7,560 nucleotides of DNA from Deltaproteobacteria bacterium (GCA_021159525.1 JAGHEC010000282.1:1-7560), one strand, 5' to 3'; positions 1-7,328 are shown, counted from the first letter of the stretch. Numbers and translations are program-made. The notes: generated by a model from the sequence alone, not told the origin.

Positions 1-12
1 GGCAGGCGGGTG

Positions 13-81
13 TCCCCCGCAGATAAGTCACTCAAGAGACCAGCCCGGAGGCCCGGAGCGGAAGAAAAATTCTTCTGCCCC
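13..81 (-). repeat. Left copy of a ~69-bp dispersed intergenic repeat
   Basis: Read on the minus strand, this segment aligns with the plus strand of 7396-7464 over an equal length of 69 nt. Four blocks are identical and collinear: GGGGCAG (81-75), GTCTCTT (40-34), GTGACTTATC (31-22) and GGGGGA (18-13). The connecting sequence is more diverged; hand alignment gives about two thirds identity with one-base indels. Both copies are intergenic and lie in opposite orientations on either side of the five-gene unit. The similarity may extend past the window edge. I do not recognise the family, and no transposase is present. Confidence 0.6.
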
Positions 82-83
82 GG
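53..83 (-). terminator. Strong stem-loop downstream of the operon, possible terminator or RNA-stabilising hairpin
   Basis: The 31-nt segment folds on itself with a stem of 14 positions and a 3-nt loop (67-69). In the minus-strand transcript this is 12 Watson-Crick pairs, one G-U and one A-C mismatch. The outer part is GC-rich and the inner part is the perfect GAAGAA/TTCTTC pair. It begins 55 bp past the peptidase stop codon. No T tract follows on either strand, so a standard Rho-independent terminator is doubtful. It may instead protect the 3' end of the mRNA or be a structural part of the repeat it lies in. Confidence 0.4.
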
Positions 84-138
84 CACTAGGTTCGCAGTTA
101 TCCCCCTAATTATTGAGGTGATACAATATGAGTTAACC

Positions 139-3051
139 TTACATGACCTTGAGGATATGAAGCCAGCCCGGCCGCTCCTTTTGTGCAGCCTCGATGGCCG
201 ACGGGGCCCCGAGCACCTTCACGATCCCCTTTGCCGCGGCCTCCCGCATAAATCCGGCCATGTCTTTGAAATGACAGGCCGTCGTGCCCAAGATTTCCTC
301 GCGCATCTGTTGACGGGCCTCATCCGTGTCTCCCCGGAGATAACGGGCCAGCGATGCAAATCCCTTGGCATCCGGCAGCATATAGCCGTCCAGATCGCCA
401 ATTGCGCCGATAATGGCCTTTGAAAGTTCGTCATCTCCCAGGCTGGTCTCTTCGAGAAACCGGGCGGTCCGATCAAAAACCTCAATCGTTTTCAGGAGAT
501 TGGGGTCCCGGTAAGAAACCAGCGCCAGGGCCCCGGAGAACCGGTCTATCTGGCAAAAGGCCCCGTAGGCCCCCCCCTGGACCCGGACCTGATCCCACAA
601 ATAGGCATTGCGCTGATACCGGGCAACGACCAGGGCCGAGCCGTGAAAGCGGTATCCCAAGTCATAGAGATTGGCGCCCTTTCCTACATAGTTGACCTGG
701 GACGGCACAGTCATCCCCTCAAAAGGGGGGGTGTCGGCCCGGGGCCATTCCGCAGGAGGGACGGGGGCTTCAGGCAAGGCCCGGGCGAATTCCGTCAGGA
801 GCGGCGCAAGCCGTTCCTCGCCTTTCCGATCTACCGTGACATTGGCCACCATGGAACCACGGTCCAGGAGGAGACGATGCATTTGCTTGAGCAGATTCAG
901 GACGTTTGGCCAATCCTCGTCCACGGCCCGGGCCAGCTTCCTGACAAAAAACAGGTAACTGATGCCGCTCATCTGCTCTGCGGCCCAGTGGGCCTCTCCA
1001 AAATGGGATCTGAGCCTAAGGCCCACCATCTGATGTCCAGCCGGAATGAGCTTTTGCTCCATCCTGGCCTTTTCCTCCATGATCATCTGACGAAATCGGT
1101 CCCGGTTGTCCCATTGGACCGTCAAGAGCATGTCGCCCAGGATCTCGAACAGGGCCTCGGCCTGCTCCACCAGGGCCTTGCCCCGAAGAAAGAGCCAGGC
1201 TGTGCTCCCTCTGTTATCCCCCAGCGCTGAGATGAACGCCTGGGGATGGATTCCCCCGGTCTTGCGGCTGATGCGCCGGCCCAGGGCCACAAAATCCTCC
1301 TTGTCGGTTCCCAGTTCCACAAAGGCCCTGCCGAAAAGGGGGGCATAGGGGAGAAATTCGGCCGGAAGACGCCTGAGATTCAACCCGATGTCCACATAGG
1401 CAATGCCATTGGTAAACAGATCGTGATACAGCGTCTCAAGGCCGCCTTGCCTTTCAAAGGCAACAGGGATAAGCTTGTTTTCCCGGTCCAGATCCGCCAC
1501 CTTCAGCATGGGGATGGCGGCGAGGGCCTCCGGCGGATCCGGGGTGGCCTGAAGGCGCTTGAGTTCCCTCGTGTTTTCGACCAGCTTCTGCAATTCAGCC
1601 GAACCCATGGATGCGCGGGCCTGCCGGAGGCGCTCCTGTTCCTCTGCTTCTTCCCGTTCCCTGAGCCCCTTGTCAGGCACAAGGATCAGGGTAGTGCGAT
1701 GGGGATTTGACAGGAAGAGGTCCCGGAGCATGCCCTCAAAAAAGCCTTTACCTGATCGCGCCTTGCGCTTCACAGCCCCAAGGGGCCTTTCAAAGGCCAC
1801 CAACGCCAGGGGATCCCCGTCATACAGCCAAGTGGTCAAAGACCTGAGCATCAGGGAAAGGCCCCGGGGGAAACTTCCGGTATTGTTCTCTCTCAGCCCG
1901 AATTCAACAGTATTGAGGGCCGCCTCGACGTTCTTGAGGTCGATGCCCGTTTCAACCAGTTCCCTGAGAGTGTCCAGGATAAGGGCTTCCACCTTTTCGC
2001 AGTTTTGGATATCCACCCCCTTGAGCCCAGTGGAAAAGGTCATCTGCCGCAGTTCACTCCCCAGTCCATCCCCGGCCAGGTCCTCGCCAAGGCCGGAATC
2101 GATCAAGGCCTTGCGCAGGGGGGATCCGGGCATGCCCAGCAGGATATAGGTCAGGACATGAAGGGCGAAGTTAGTCTCCACCTCCATTGTCTGTGTGAGC
2201 ATCCAGTTGACGCTGACCATCCCCTTGGGTGCTTGATCTCCCTCTTCCCCCGCCATAAAGGGCCGAATCATACGCCTTGACTCGCTGAAACGAGGTTGCA
2301 ACGGCACTTCAGAGTTCACCTCGATGGGATCAAATGCATCCAGATAGACGCCGATCCGTCGCAGCCGCTCTTCCGGGTCGTCGTCGCCATAAAAAAAGAT
2401 GCGGGCGTTGGCGGGATGATAATAGGTGCGATGGAACTCACGAAACTGCTCATAGGTCAGATTGGGTATCTGCTTCGGATCCCCGCCCGCGTCCAGGCCG
2501 TAGGCCGTGTCCGGGAACAGGGATTGAAGGGAATACTCCGAGAGCCGGTTTTCCGGGGAGGAATAGGCCCCTTTCATCTCATTAAAGACCACACCCTTGT
2601 ATGCAAGGGGGCCGCTCGGATCCTCCAGTTCCAGATGCCATCCCTCCTGCTCGAATATGGCCCGGGTGATGCGGGGATAAAAGACCGCATCCAGATAGAC
2701 ATCCATGAGGTTGTAAAAGTCCTGGAGGTTCTGACTGGCCACCGGATAGCAGGTTTTGTCCGGATAGGTGAAGGCGTTGAGAAAGGTCTGGAGAGAGCCT
2801 TTTAGGAGTTCCACAAAGGGCTCCTTCACCGGATACTTGCGGGATCCGCAGAGGACCGAGTGCTCCAGGATGTGGGGGAGACCGGTGGCATCCGGAGGCG
2901 GCGTGCGAAAGGCGATGCCAAAGACCTTGTTCTCATCGTCTGTTATAAGTGAAAGGATCTGTGCCCCTGTCTTTTCGTGTTGAAGCAACCTGGCCAGGAT
3001 GTTGAGCTCTGCGATCTGTTGTTCTTTCAAAAGGGTAAAGCCTTGGGTCAC
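139..3051 (-). CDS. M16C-family zinc metallopeptidase, presequence protease (PreP/Cym1)-like
   Basis: This 970-residue protein has the length and layout of the M16C group (PreP, Cym1, falcilysin), two M16 halves forming a closed chamber that cuts oligopeptides. The inverted zinc motif HILEH lies at residues 60-64 (ligands H60 and H64, catalytic E63), and the third ligand is probably E158 in VVFNEMKG. A charged helical linker follows (about 460-502), then the group's typical PDPPEALAAIP segment at 504-514. The C-terminal half keeps RVQGGAYG (823-830), whose Arg and Tyr face the active site in relatives. There is no signal peptide, so it should act in the cytoplasm. The start is GTG, with AGGAGGA at 3061-3067 about 10 nt upstream. 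It lies 87 bp behind the permease and is probably the last gene of the unit. The family call is firm; the physiological substrate is unknown. Confidence 0.95.
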   Translation of the reverse strand: MTQGFTLLKEQQIAELNILARLLQHEKTGAQILSLITDDENKVFGIAFRTPPPDATGLPHILEHSVLCGSRKYPVKEPFVELLKGSLQTFLNAFTYPDKTCYPVASQNLQDFYNLMDVYLDAVFYPRITRAIFEQEGWHLELEDPSGPLAYKGVVFNEMKGAYSSPENRLSEYSLQSLFPDTAYGLDAGGDPKQIPNLTYEQFREFHRTYYHPANARIFFYGDDDPEERLRRIGVYLDAFDPIEVNSEVPLQPRFSESRRMIRPFMAGEEGDQAPKGMVSVNWMLTQTMEVETNFALHVLTYILLGMPGSPLRKALIDSGLGEDLAGDGLGSELRQMTFSTGLKGVDIQNCEKVEALILDTLRELVETGIDLKNVEAALNTVEFGLRENNTGSFPRGLSLMLRSLTTWLYDGDPLALVAFERPLGAVKRKARSGKGFFEGMLRDLFLSNPHRTTLILVPDKGLREREEAEEQERLRQARASMGSAELQKLVENTRELKRLQATPDPPEALAAIPMLKVADLDRENKLIPVAFERQGGLETLYHDLFTNGIAYVDIGLNLRRLPAEFLPYAPLFGRAFVELGTDKEDFVALGRRISRKTGGIHPQAFISALGDNRGSTAWLFLRGKALVEQAEALFEILGDMLLTVQWDNRDRFRQMIMEEKARMEQKLIPAGHQMVGLRLRSHFGEAHWAAEQMSGISYLFFVRKLARAVDEDWPNVLNLLKQMHRLLLDRGSMVANVTVDRKGEERLAPLLTEFARALPEAPVPPAEWPRADTPPFEGMTVPSQVNYVGKGANLYDLGYRFHGSALVVARYQRNAYLWDQVRVQGGAYGAFCQIDRFSGALALVSYRDPNLLKTIEVFDRTARFLEETSLGDDELSKAIIGAIGDLDGYMLPDAKGFASLARYLRGDTDEARQQMREEILGTTACHFKDMAGFMREAAAKGIVKVLGAPSAIEAAQKERPGWLHILKVM

Positions 3052-3096
3052 GGGTTATTTTCCTCCTGTGGGTTTATCGGGTTTGCCGGGTTCATG

Positions 3097-3125
3097 GAGC
3101 TGGTTAAGGCATGGAAATCCAGCTC
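3097..3125 (-). other. Intercistronic inverted repeat between permease and peptidase genes
   Basis: A perfect 7-bp inverted repeat (GAGCTGG at 3097-3103, CCAGCTC at 3119-3125, loop of 15 nt) lies in the 87-bp gap, the longest within the unit. It is not followed by a T tract on the minus strand. It could act as an mRNA-processing or stability element separating transporter and peptidase messages, or be chance. Confidence 0.25.
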
Positions 3126-3138
3126 TCAGCAGCATGCA

Positions 3139-5064
3139 TTATTTTCCATTAAGGCCTGGCGGTATCCCGCGCTGGGGTCCGGCTCGCTTCCTTGTGATGA
3201 TCTGATAGACGGTCAGCAGGATGAACATGGCAAACCCGGCATAGTTCACCATGTCGCCAACCCATATAAGGGCGATGGCCGCGGCCCCGTGCAGGATGGT
3301 CTCCGGCCAGGTGAGCTTTACAATATAGTAACGTTCCAGACAGAAGACAAATGACATGATAGCGATGGCGCAGAAAACCACCGTCTGAATCACCGCGCCG
3401 GTCGGGCCGTTGAGGAGGAGGGGGTGATAAGCCATCACCACAGGGATGATATAGATCCCCTTGGCTAGCTTCCACGAGGTGAAGGCCGTCTTCATTGGGC
3501 TGGAACCGGCAATGCCGGACGCCGCAAATGACTCCAGGGCCACCGGCGGCGTAACATTGGCGTCCTGGCTGTACCAGAAGACAATCATATGCGCGGTCAA
3601 CAGCGGGAGGCCCAGATCCATGAGCCCCGGGCCTGCCAGGATCACCAGGACGATGTAGGAGGCAGTGACGGGCAGACCCATGCCCAAGAGAAGCGAGGTG
3701 AAAGCGACCAGGGCCAGGGCCAGGAGGGGAATCCCCTGAGACAGGGAGACCACCAGTGAAGAGAACCTGAGCCCGGTCCCGGTCAGATTGACGACCCCTA
3801 CAATAATCCCGGCCGCTGCGCAGGCAACCGCCACGACCACTGCATTGCGGGCCCCCTGCTCCAGGGCCTCCAGAAGCATCCGGAAAGATATTCGGGAACT
3901 CCTGCGAATGAACGATGCCAGATAAACAGCAATAATGGCGATGAAGCCTGCCATCATGGGGCTGTAATTCATGATCAGGACGGTAATCAGTATGCCGACC
4001 GGAATGATGAAATGCATCCCGTTCTTGAGGGTCTCGCCCATTCTCGGGAGGGCCTCCTTGGCCTGGCCCCAGATTCCCTCCTTTTGGGCCTCCACATGGA
4101 CGAAAAGGATCACGGAAAAAAAATAGAGAATAGCGGGTATAAGGGCAATCTTGACGATTTCAAGATAGGGCGTTTGAGTAAACTCGGCCATGAGAAAGGC
4201 GCCCGCCCCCATGATGGGGGGCATCAGCTGTCCACCGGTGGAGGCCGATGCCTCTACGGCCGCAGCCACATGCGGCTTGTATCCGATCTTTTTCATCATG
4301 GGGATGGTAAATGACCCTGTGGCGACTACATTGGCCACCGCGCTCCCTGCCACCGACCCCATAAATCCGCTCGCCACGACAGCGGTCTTGGCCGGCCCCC
4401 CTGAAAACCGGCCGGTAATGCAGTAAGCCAGATTAATGAAAAAATTTCCCGCCCCTGTCTTTTCCAGAAAAGCCCCGAACAGAATGAAGATAAACACAAA
4501 GGTGGCTGCCACTGCCGTGGGGAGGCCGAATATCCCTTCTGTCGTGAGGGACAGGGTGGTAGCCATACGTTCGATGGAATACCCCTTGTGCACGATGATA
4601 GTGGGCATGTAGGGGCCAAAGTACCCGAAAAACAAAAACCCGATGGCAATGCAGGTGAGATTGAGGCCGATTACACGGCGGGTGGCCTCCAGGACCAGGC
4701 ACACCAGGGTGATGCCCACGGCAATATCCCACTGGCTCCAGTCTCCCTGGCGATCAAATATGTTCTGAAGATCAATGAAGATATAGGCGCATACAGCAAT
4801 GCTCAGGCCGCAGAGGATCAGATCTATCACGAAGGCCGCGTTGGAACGATCTTTTGTTGCACCCTTGTACAGAGGCCGCGTCAGAAAGGCGATCACCAGA
4901 ATGGCACACAGGAATACGGCCCTGTGGCGCATGGCGGTCATGGCGATGATGCCTGCGGTGTAGAGTTCAAAGAGGCTCAGTCCGATGCCCACCGCCGCAA
5001 TGATCTTCAAGGTCCACCATTGGGTAAAGGAAGAGACCGACGTTGTTTTACTGCGTTCTGTCAT
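3139..5064 (-). CDS. TRAP transporter permease, 4TM/12TM fusion type (TAXI-TRAP DctQM)
   Basis: This 641-residue, very hydrophobic inner-membrane protein fuses the small (DctQ-like) and large (DctM-like) TRAP permease subunits, as is usual for partners of TAXI binding proteins. The N-terminal part (about 20-150) has several membrane segments. The DctM-like core shows the family signatures GSVAGSAVANVVATG (236-250), EASASTGGQLMPPIMGAGAF (271-290) and QDANVTPPVALESFAASGIAG (500-520), which shape the substrate and sodium sites in the superfamily. Further helices follow to about residue 620, with a short basic tail. The ATG at 5064 is preferred because GGAGGTGATC directly upstream matches the 16S anti-Shine-Dalgarno tail. 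A GTG 11 codons earlier (5097) overlaps the preceding TGA as GTGA and is a possible coupled alternative. The substrate is probably an organic anion such as a dicarboxylate or amino acid, but cannot be read from the sequence. Confidence 0.95.
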   Translation of the reverse strand: MTERSKTTSVSSFTQWWTLKIIAAVGIGLSLFELYTAGIIAMTAMRHRAVFLCAILVIAFLTRPLYKGATKDRSNAAFVIDLILCGLSIAVCAYIFIDLQNIFDRQGDWSQWDIAVGITLVCLVLEATRRVIGLNLTCIAIGFLFFGYFGPYMPTIIVHKGYSIERMATTLSLTTEGIFGLPTAVAATFVFIFILFGAFLEKTGAGNFFINLAYCITGRFSGGPAKTAVVASGFMGSVAGSAVANVVATGSFTIPMMKKIGYKPHVAAAVEASASTGGQLMPPIMGAGAFLMAEFTQTPYLEIVKIALIPAILYFFSVILFVHVEAQKEGIWGQAKEALPRMGETLKNGMHFIIPVGILITVLIMNYSPMMAGFIAIIAVYLASFIRRSSRISFRMLLEALEQGARNAVVVAVACAAAGIIVGVVNLTGTGLRFSSLVVSLSQGIPLLALALVAFTSLLLGMGLPVTASYIVLVILAGPGLMDLGLPLLTAHMIVFWYSQDANVTPPVALESFAASGIAGSSPMKTAFTSWKLAKGIYIIPVVMAYHPLLLNGPTGAVIQTVVFCAIAIMSFVFCLERYYIVKLTWPETILHGAAAIALIWVGDMVNYAGFAMFILLTVYQIITRKRAGPQRGIPPGLNGK

Positions 5065-5074
5065 GATCACCTCC
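5065..5074 (-). promoter_or_regulatory. Extended Shine-Dalgarno sequence of the permease gene
   Basis: On the minus strand this reads GGAGGTGATC directly before the ATG at 5064. It is complementary over ten bases to the usual 3' end of bacterial 16S rRNA. It decides the permease start in favour of 5064 over the GTG at 5097. Confidence 0.75.
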
Positions 5075-5093
5075 CATTTGGCATCTTGCTGTC

Positions 5094-5780
5094 TCACCCT
5101 GCAAAACCGTTCAGGGCGCCTCCCTGAAGCGGGATTCCGGGTTGACTGGCTCGAAGTTCCGTCGTCGATGCAGAAAATGCGGAGTTGCCGTGTTTGCAGG
5201 GACTTCTGTTTTCATCTCCGGGACCGGCAAGGCCCTTGCCATGAGCGTTTGGAGTGGCGGGATGCGGAAAGACCCATCGAAAGGCTTTGTACATGAGACT
5301 TACCGGCCGCGCGGAGAATCGGACCGCCTCATGGGGCGCCAGGTCTGAAAGATTGGTCCGGGTCCCGCGCCAGATAAGGGTATGATCCACACCAGGGCTT
5401 CCGATGCGCAGGATAAAGTCGCCCGTGGGGAAATGCATTGCCTCGATCACCTCGTACGGCCCCCTTTTTACCATCCGCCCTATCCCGGGCATGCGGCCCA
5501 TGCCGGCCCCGAACCTGAGATACCGCTCTTCCTCGATGTAGATCCTGCCGTCTCGATCCAGGCTGTGCTCTTCCCAGATGGGGGTTTCTTCTACCGAGTG
5601 CCAGTACTGAATCGTAAACCGCTCCCCTGCTTTCAGGGGAAGGACCGCCAGCGGATCCCCCCCCCTTGCCGGAATGATGCGCAATTCAAGACCGCCCGGC
5701 AGAAACCAAGCAGTCAGGAGGAGGCACACGAAGAGGCCGGACACGACCCACAGGATGTCCCGCGCCGGCCTCGGAATCAC
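5094..5780 (-). CDS. DUF1850 family membrane-anchored protein associated with a TAXI-TRAP system
   Basis: The 228-residue product has one N-terminal membrane segment (about 9-28, ILWVVSGLFVCLLLTAWFLP), probably a signal anchor placing the rest outside the inner membrane. The soluble part fits DUF1850: a beta-rich domain with YWHSVEETPIWEEHSL (59-74), a Gly/Met-rich GAGMGRMPG stretch (91-99) and a closing strand region near 150-171. DUF1850 proteins are commonly found beside TRAP fused permeases; an accessory role is plausible but not shown. It sits between binding protein and permease, 14 bp after the former. The GTG start has only a weak GGGG-type ribosome site, so it may depend on coupling to the upstream gene. 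Residues 172-228 form a Gly/Ser/Pro/Asn-rich tail beyond the recognisable domain, and the reading frame ends in TGA overlapping a possible permease GTG. Family call good, exact start moderate. Confidence 0.85.
   Translation of the reverse strand: MIPRPARDILWVVSGLFVCLLLTAWFLPGGLELRIIPARGGDPLAVLPLKAGERFTIQYWHSVEETPIWEEHSLDRDGRIYIEEERYLRFGAGMGRMPGIGRMVKRGPYEVIEAMHFPTGDFILRIGSPGVDHTLIWRGTRTNLSDLAPHEAVRFSARPVSLMYKAFRWVFPHPATPNAHGKGLAGPGDENRSPCKHGNSAFSASTTELRASQPGIPLQGGALNGFAG
5226..5240. repeat. Short perfect palindrome inside the DUF1850 tail
   Basis: GGCAAGG and CCTTGCC flank a single central base, giving 7-bp perfect arms. It falls in the codons for the unconserved C-terminal tail of the DUF1850 protein (about residues 181-185). 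It may be chance, or part of non-coding-like sequence that was read into the gene. Confidence 0.3.
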
Positions 5781-5794
5781 TGTCTGCGGCCCCG

Positions 5795-6766
5795 TTATGG
5801 AATCAGCTTTTCAGGGACCTTGATCCCCTTTTCCTTGAGATACTTGATGGTTCCCGGATGGAGGGGAATGGGCGAGTATTTCGCCGCGTTCTCAGGGGTC
5901 GTGTACGCGGCCGAGGGATGGATCTTGCATAATAGATCATTGTGTTCGTAAAGCGCCCTGACGAGCCTGTACACCAGATCGGCATCCAGGGACTTCTGGC
6001 AGATCAGCACGTTCCAGACGCCGATGGTGGGAACCGGATCATCCACACCCTTATATACGCCCCCTGCCAGTTCAACTGCTGAATAGGTGGGATTGGCGGC
6101 CAGGATCTTCCTGGTCTGTTCAGGAGTGAAGGGGAGGATCCGGATATCGTGGGTAGTGGCCAGGTCCATGATGGAACTGGTACCCGGGCCCACACACCAT
6201 GTCCCCATTTCGATGGTGCCATCCCTGAGGGCATTGGCGCTCTCGGTAAAAGAAAGACGGGCGTCTTTGTAGGAATCAAGGGGAATGCCAAGGGCCTTGA
6301 ACACCACCTCGGCCATGAAATTGGTCCCGCTCCCCGGGCTTCCGGAGCTGATGGTCCTGCCCTTGATCTGCTCCACGTCGGTGATTGGGCTGTCCTTGAG
6401 GGTTACCAATTGAAGGAGATTGGGATACATGATGGCCATGGACAGGATATTCTGCTTTCTTCCCTTAAACTTGGAAGTGCCCTCGTAGCCGGCCACGGCC
6501 ACATCGCCCATGACCTCGCCGATAACGGTTTCACCTTTGGAAGCCAGCTTAACATTTTCAACACTGGCGCCCGTGACCTCTGCCACGGCCCTGACGCCCG
6601 GCACATGTTTGGTCCATATCTCAGCCACCCCTCCGCCATAGGGATAGTAGATGCCGCCGGTGCCGCCCGTGCCGATGCCCAGGAAAACCGTCTTGGCCGC
6701 AACCGGCCCTGCCGCCATGATACACAAAACCAGCGTGATGGTCATCGCAATGCTCACTTTTTTCAT
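5795..6766 (-). CDS. TAXI family TRAP transporter solute-binding protein
   Basis: This 323-residue exported protein is the periplasmic receptor of the TRAP system. A signal peptide covers about residues 1-24 (MKK, hydrophobic core, cleavage near PVAA-K). The mature protein opens with the TAXI hallmark GTGGTGGIYYPYGGG (32-46), then has SSGSPGSGTN (140-149), a typical ligand-contact loop, and GTWCVGPGTSSIMDLA (188-203). It ends with the family's closing motif PLHPGTIKYLKEKGI (301-315). Length is normal for the family. The ATG at 6766 is chosen because GGAGGT (6776-6781) lies 9 nt upstream and the signal peptide starts there; an ATG 24 codons earlier would add a charged leader and overlap the upstream stop region. 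Related TAXI proteins have been linked to glutamate and other carboxylates, but the ligand here is unknown. It is followed closely by DUF1850 and the permease. Confidence 0.95.
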   Translation of the reverse strand: MKKVSIAMTITLVLCIMAAGPVAAKTVFLGIGTGGTGGIYYPYGGGVAEIWTKHVPGVRAVAEVTGASVENVKLASKGETVIGEVMGDVAVAGYEGTSKFKGRKQNILSMAIMYPNLLQLVTLKDSPITDVEQIKGRTISSGSPGSGTNFMAEVVFKALGIPLDSYKDARLSFTESANALRDGTIEMGTWCVGPGTSSIMDLATTHDIRILPFTPEQTRKILAANPTYSAVELAGGVYKGVDDPVPTIGVWNVLICQKSLDADLVYRLVRALYEHNDLLCKIHPSAAYTTPENAAKYSPIPLHPGTIKYLKEKGIKVPEKLIP

Positions 6767-6775
6767 TATCCTTCG

Positions 6776-6781
6776 ACCTCC
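6776..6781 (-). promoter_or_regulatory. Ribosome binding site that fixes the TAXI protein start
   Basis: GGAGGT on the minus strand, 9 nt before the ATG at 6766. It supports starting at the signal peptide and not at the upstream in-frame ATG at 6838, which lies within the end of the preceding gene. Confidence 0.75.
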
Positions 6782-6801
6782 CTTCCTTCGCTTGAAATGG
6801 G

Positions 6802-7233
6802 TTACTGATTCATTGTTGCGATCTTCAGGTCTATGCAACCCGGTTTTTCAGCCATCCGCGTGACCGGATAAACAAATGTGGCGCTCTGCCCCGGCTGCAC
6901 CAGCCCGGCCTTGGTCTTTTTCGGGATCAGCCCGCCCACAGCCTTGCCGTTGTCCAAAAAGATGTGGACCCGATACCGTTGCGGCTTGGTGCTGATGTTT
7001 TTGACGGTTAGCTTGAAATGAAGGGCGTTTGCGCCTTTATACTTCTTAAAAAAGCAGGTCAGCCCTTCCAATTGGGCCTCAGGGGCTATGTCCTTGCTGA
7101 TCTTATCCTGCTCGACGCAGGCAAATTCCTCCGGCGCTGCCAGGGCCATGTCTCTTGCTCCCGCCAGGAGGCCCAAACAAAATACAACCCCCAAAGTCGA
7201 CCACCTCAGCCATGCCATTTTACGCGGTTTCAT
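6802..7233 (-). CDS. Small exported protein of unknown function, first gene of the TRAP cluster
   Basis: I do not recognise this 143-residue protein. It has a clear signal peptide: basic MKPRK, a hydrophobic stretch at about 13-25, and a likely cleavage after ALA at residue 32. The C19 in the hydrophobic core is not in a proper lipobox. The mature part (about 111 residues) has three cysteines (C39, C60, C133) and alternating hydrophobic residues. LHFKLTVKNISTKPQRYRVHIFLDNGK (71-97) and LVQPGQSATFVYPV (111-124) resemble a small Ig-like beta sandwich of the kind seen in periplasmic proteins with FxLYD-like folds. The ATG at 7233 is chosen because AAGGAGG (7238-7244) lies just upstream and the signal peptide starts there; a longer reading to 7302 would place codons over the promoter. 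It is 35 bp ahead of the TAXI gene and shares its promoter, so a periplasmic role tied to uptake is possible. That role is inference. Confidence 0.85.
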   Translation of the reverse strand: MKPRKMAWLRWSTLGVVFCLGLLAGARDMALAAPEEFACVEQDKISKDIAPEAQLEGLTCFFKKYKGANALHFKLTVKNISTKPQRYRVHIFLDNGKAVGGLIPKKTKAGLVQPGQSATFVYPVTRMAEKPGCIDLKIATMNQ

Positions 7234-7237
7234 GCTC

Positions 7238-7245
7238 CCTCCTTT
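7238..7245 (-). promoter_or_regulatory. Ribosome binding site of the first gene
   Basis: AAAGGAGG on the minus strand, with a 4-nt spacer to the ATG at 7233. It selects this start over the upstream in-frame ATG at 7302. Confidence 0.7.
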
Positions 7246-7292
7246 CCATAATAGTGTTAACCCATTCAAACGCGACCCCAAAACTAATTTAA

Positions 7293-7321
7293 ATAACAGC
7301 ACAGAATAAAGGAATTGTCAA
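7293..7321 (-). promoter_or_regulatory. Predicted sigma70-type promoter of the operon
   Basis: On the minus strand a perfect -35 box TTGACA (7321-7316) is followed after exactly 17 bp by TGTTAT (7298-7293), a 4-of-6 match to the -10 consensus, in AT-rich sequence. Transcription would start near 7286, giving a leader of about 50 nt before the first gene's ATG. No other comparably good promoter was seen in the short gaps inside the unit, so this probably serves all five genes. Confidence 0.65.
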
Positions 7322-7328
7322 CTTGATT

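Larger units (their letters stand above)
1..138. other. Non-coding region downstream of the M16 peptidase gene
   Basis: This stretch follows the TAA stop of the leftward peptidase gene and shows no convincing gene on either strand. It holds the left copy of a dispersed repeat (13-81), which includes a strong stem-loop (53-83). A small GC hairpin lies at the very edge (GCGGG at 6-10 with CCCGC at 16-20). The part nearest the gene (about 84-138) is AT-richer and has no obvious stem followed by a T run, so a classic intrinsic terminator is not visible. Confidence 0.6.

Noticed and set aside
10..423. Plus-strand open frame of 137 codons across the left edge
   Set aside because: It runs antisense over the end of the peptidase gene and through the repeat and hairpin; it has no recognisable domain and no ribosome site that I could see.
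643..1230. Plus-strand open frame of 195 codons
   Set aside because: It lies wholly opposite the well-supported peptidase gene and its translation is Pro/Gly/His-rich without family features, typical of an antisense shadow.
1559..2149. Plus-strand open frame of 196 codons
   Set aside because: Antisense to the middle of the peptidase gene; Ser/Arg/Pro-rich composition of a shadow frame.
4588..5127. Plus-strand open frame of 179 codons
   Set aside because: Antisense to the permease N-terminus, which is firmly identified on the other strand; the translation is His/Gln/Gly-rich with no domain.
6802..7233. Lipoprotein reading of the first gene through C19
   Set aside because: The residues before the cysteine (VVF) do not fit a lipobox, and a normal signal peptidase I site follows at about residue 32.
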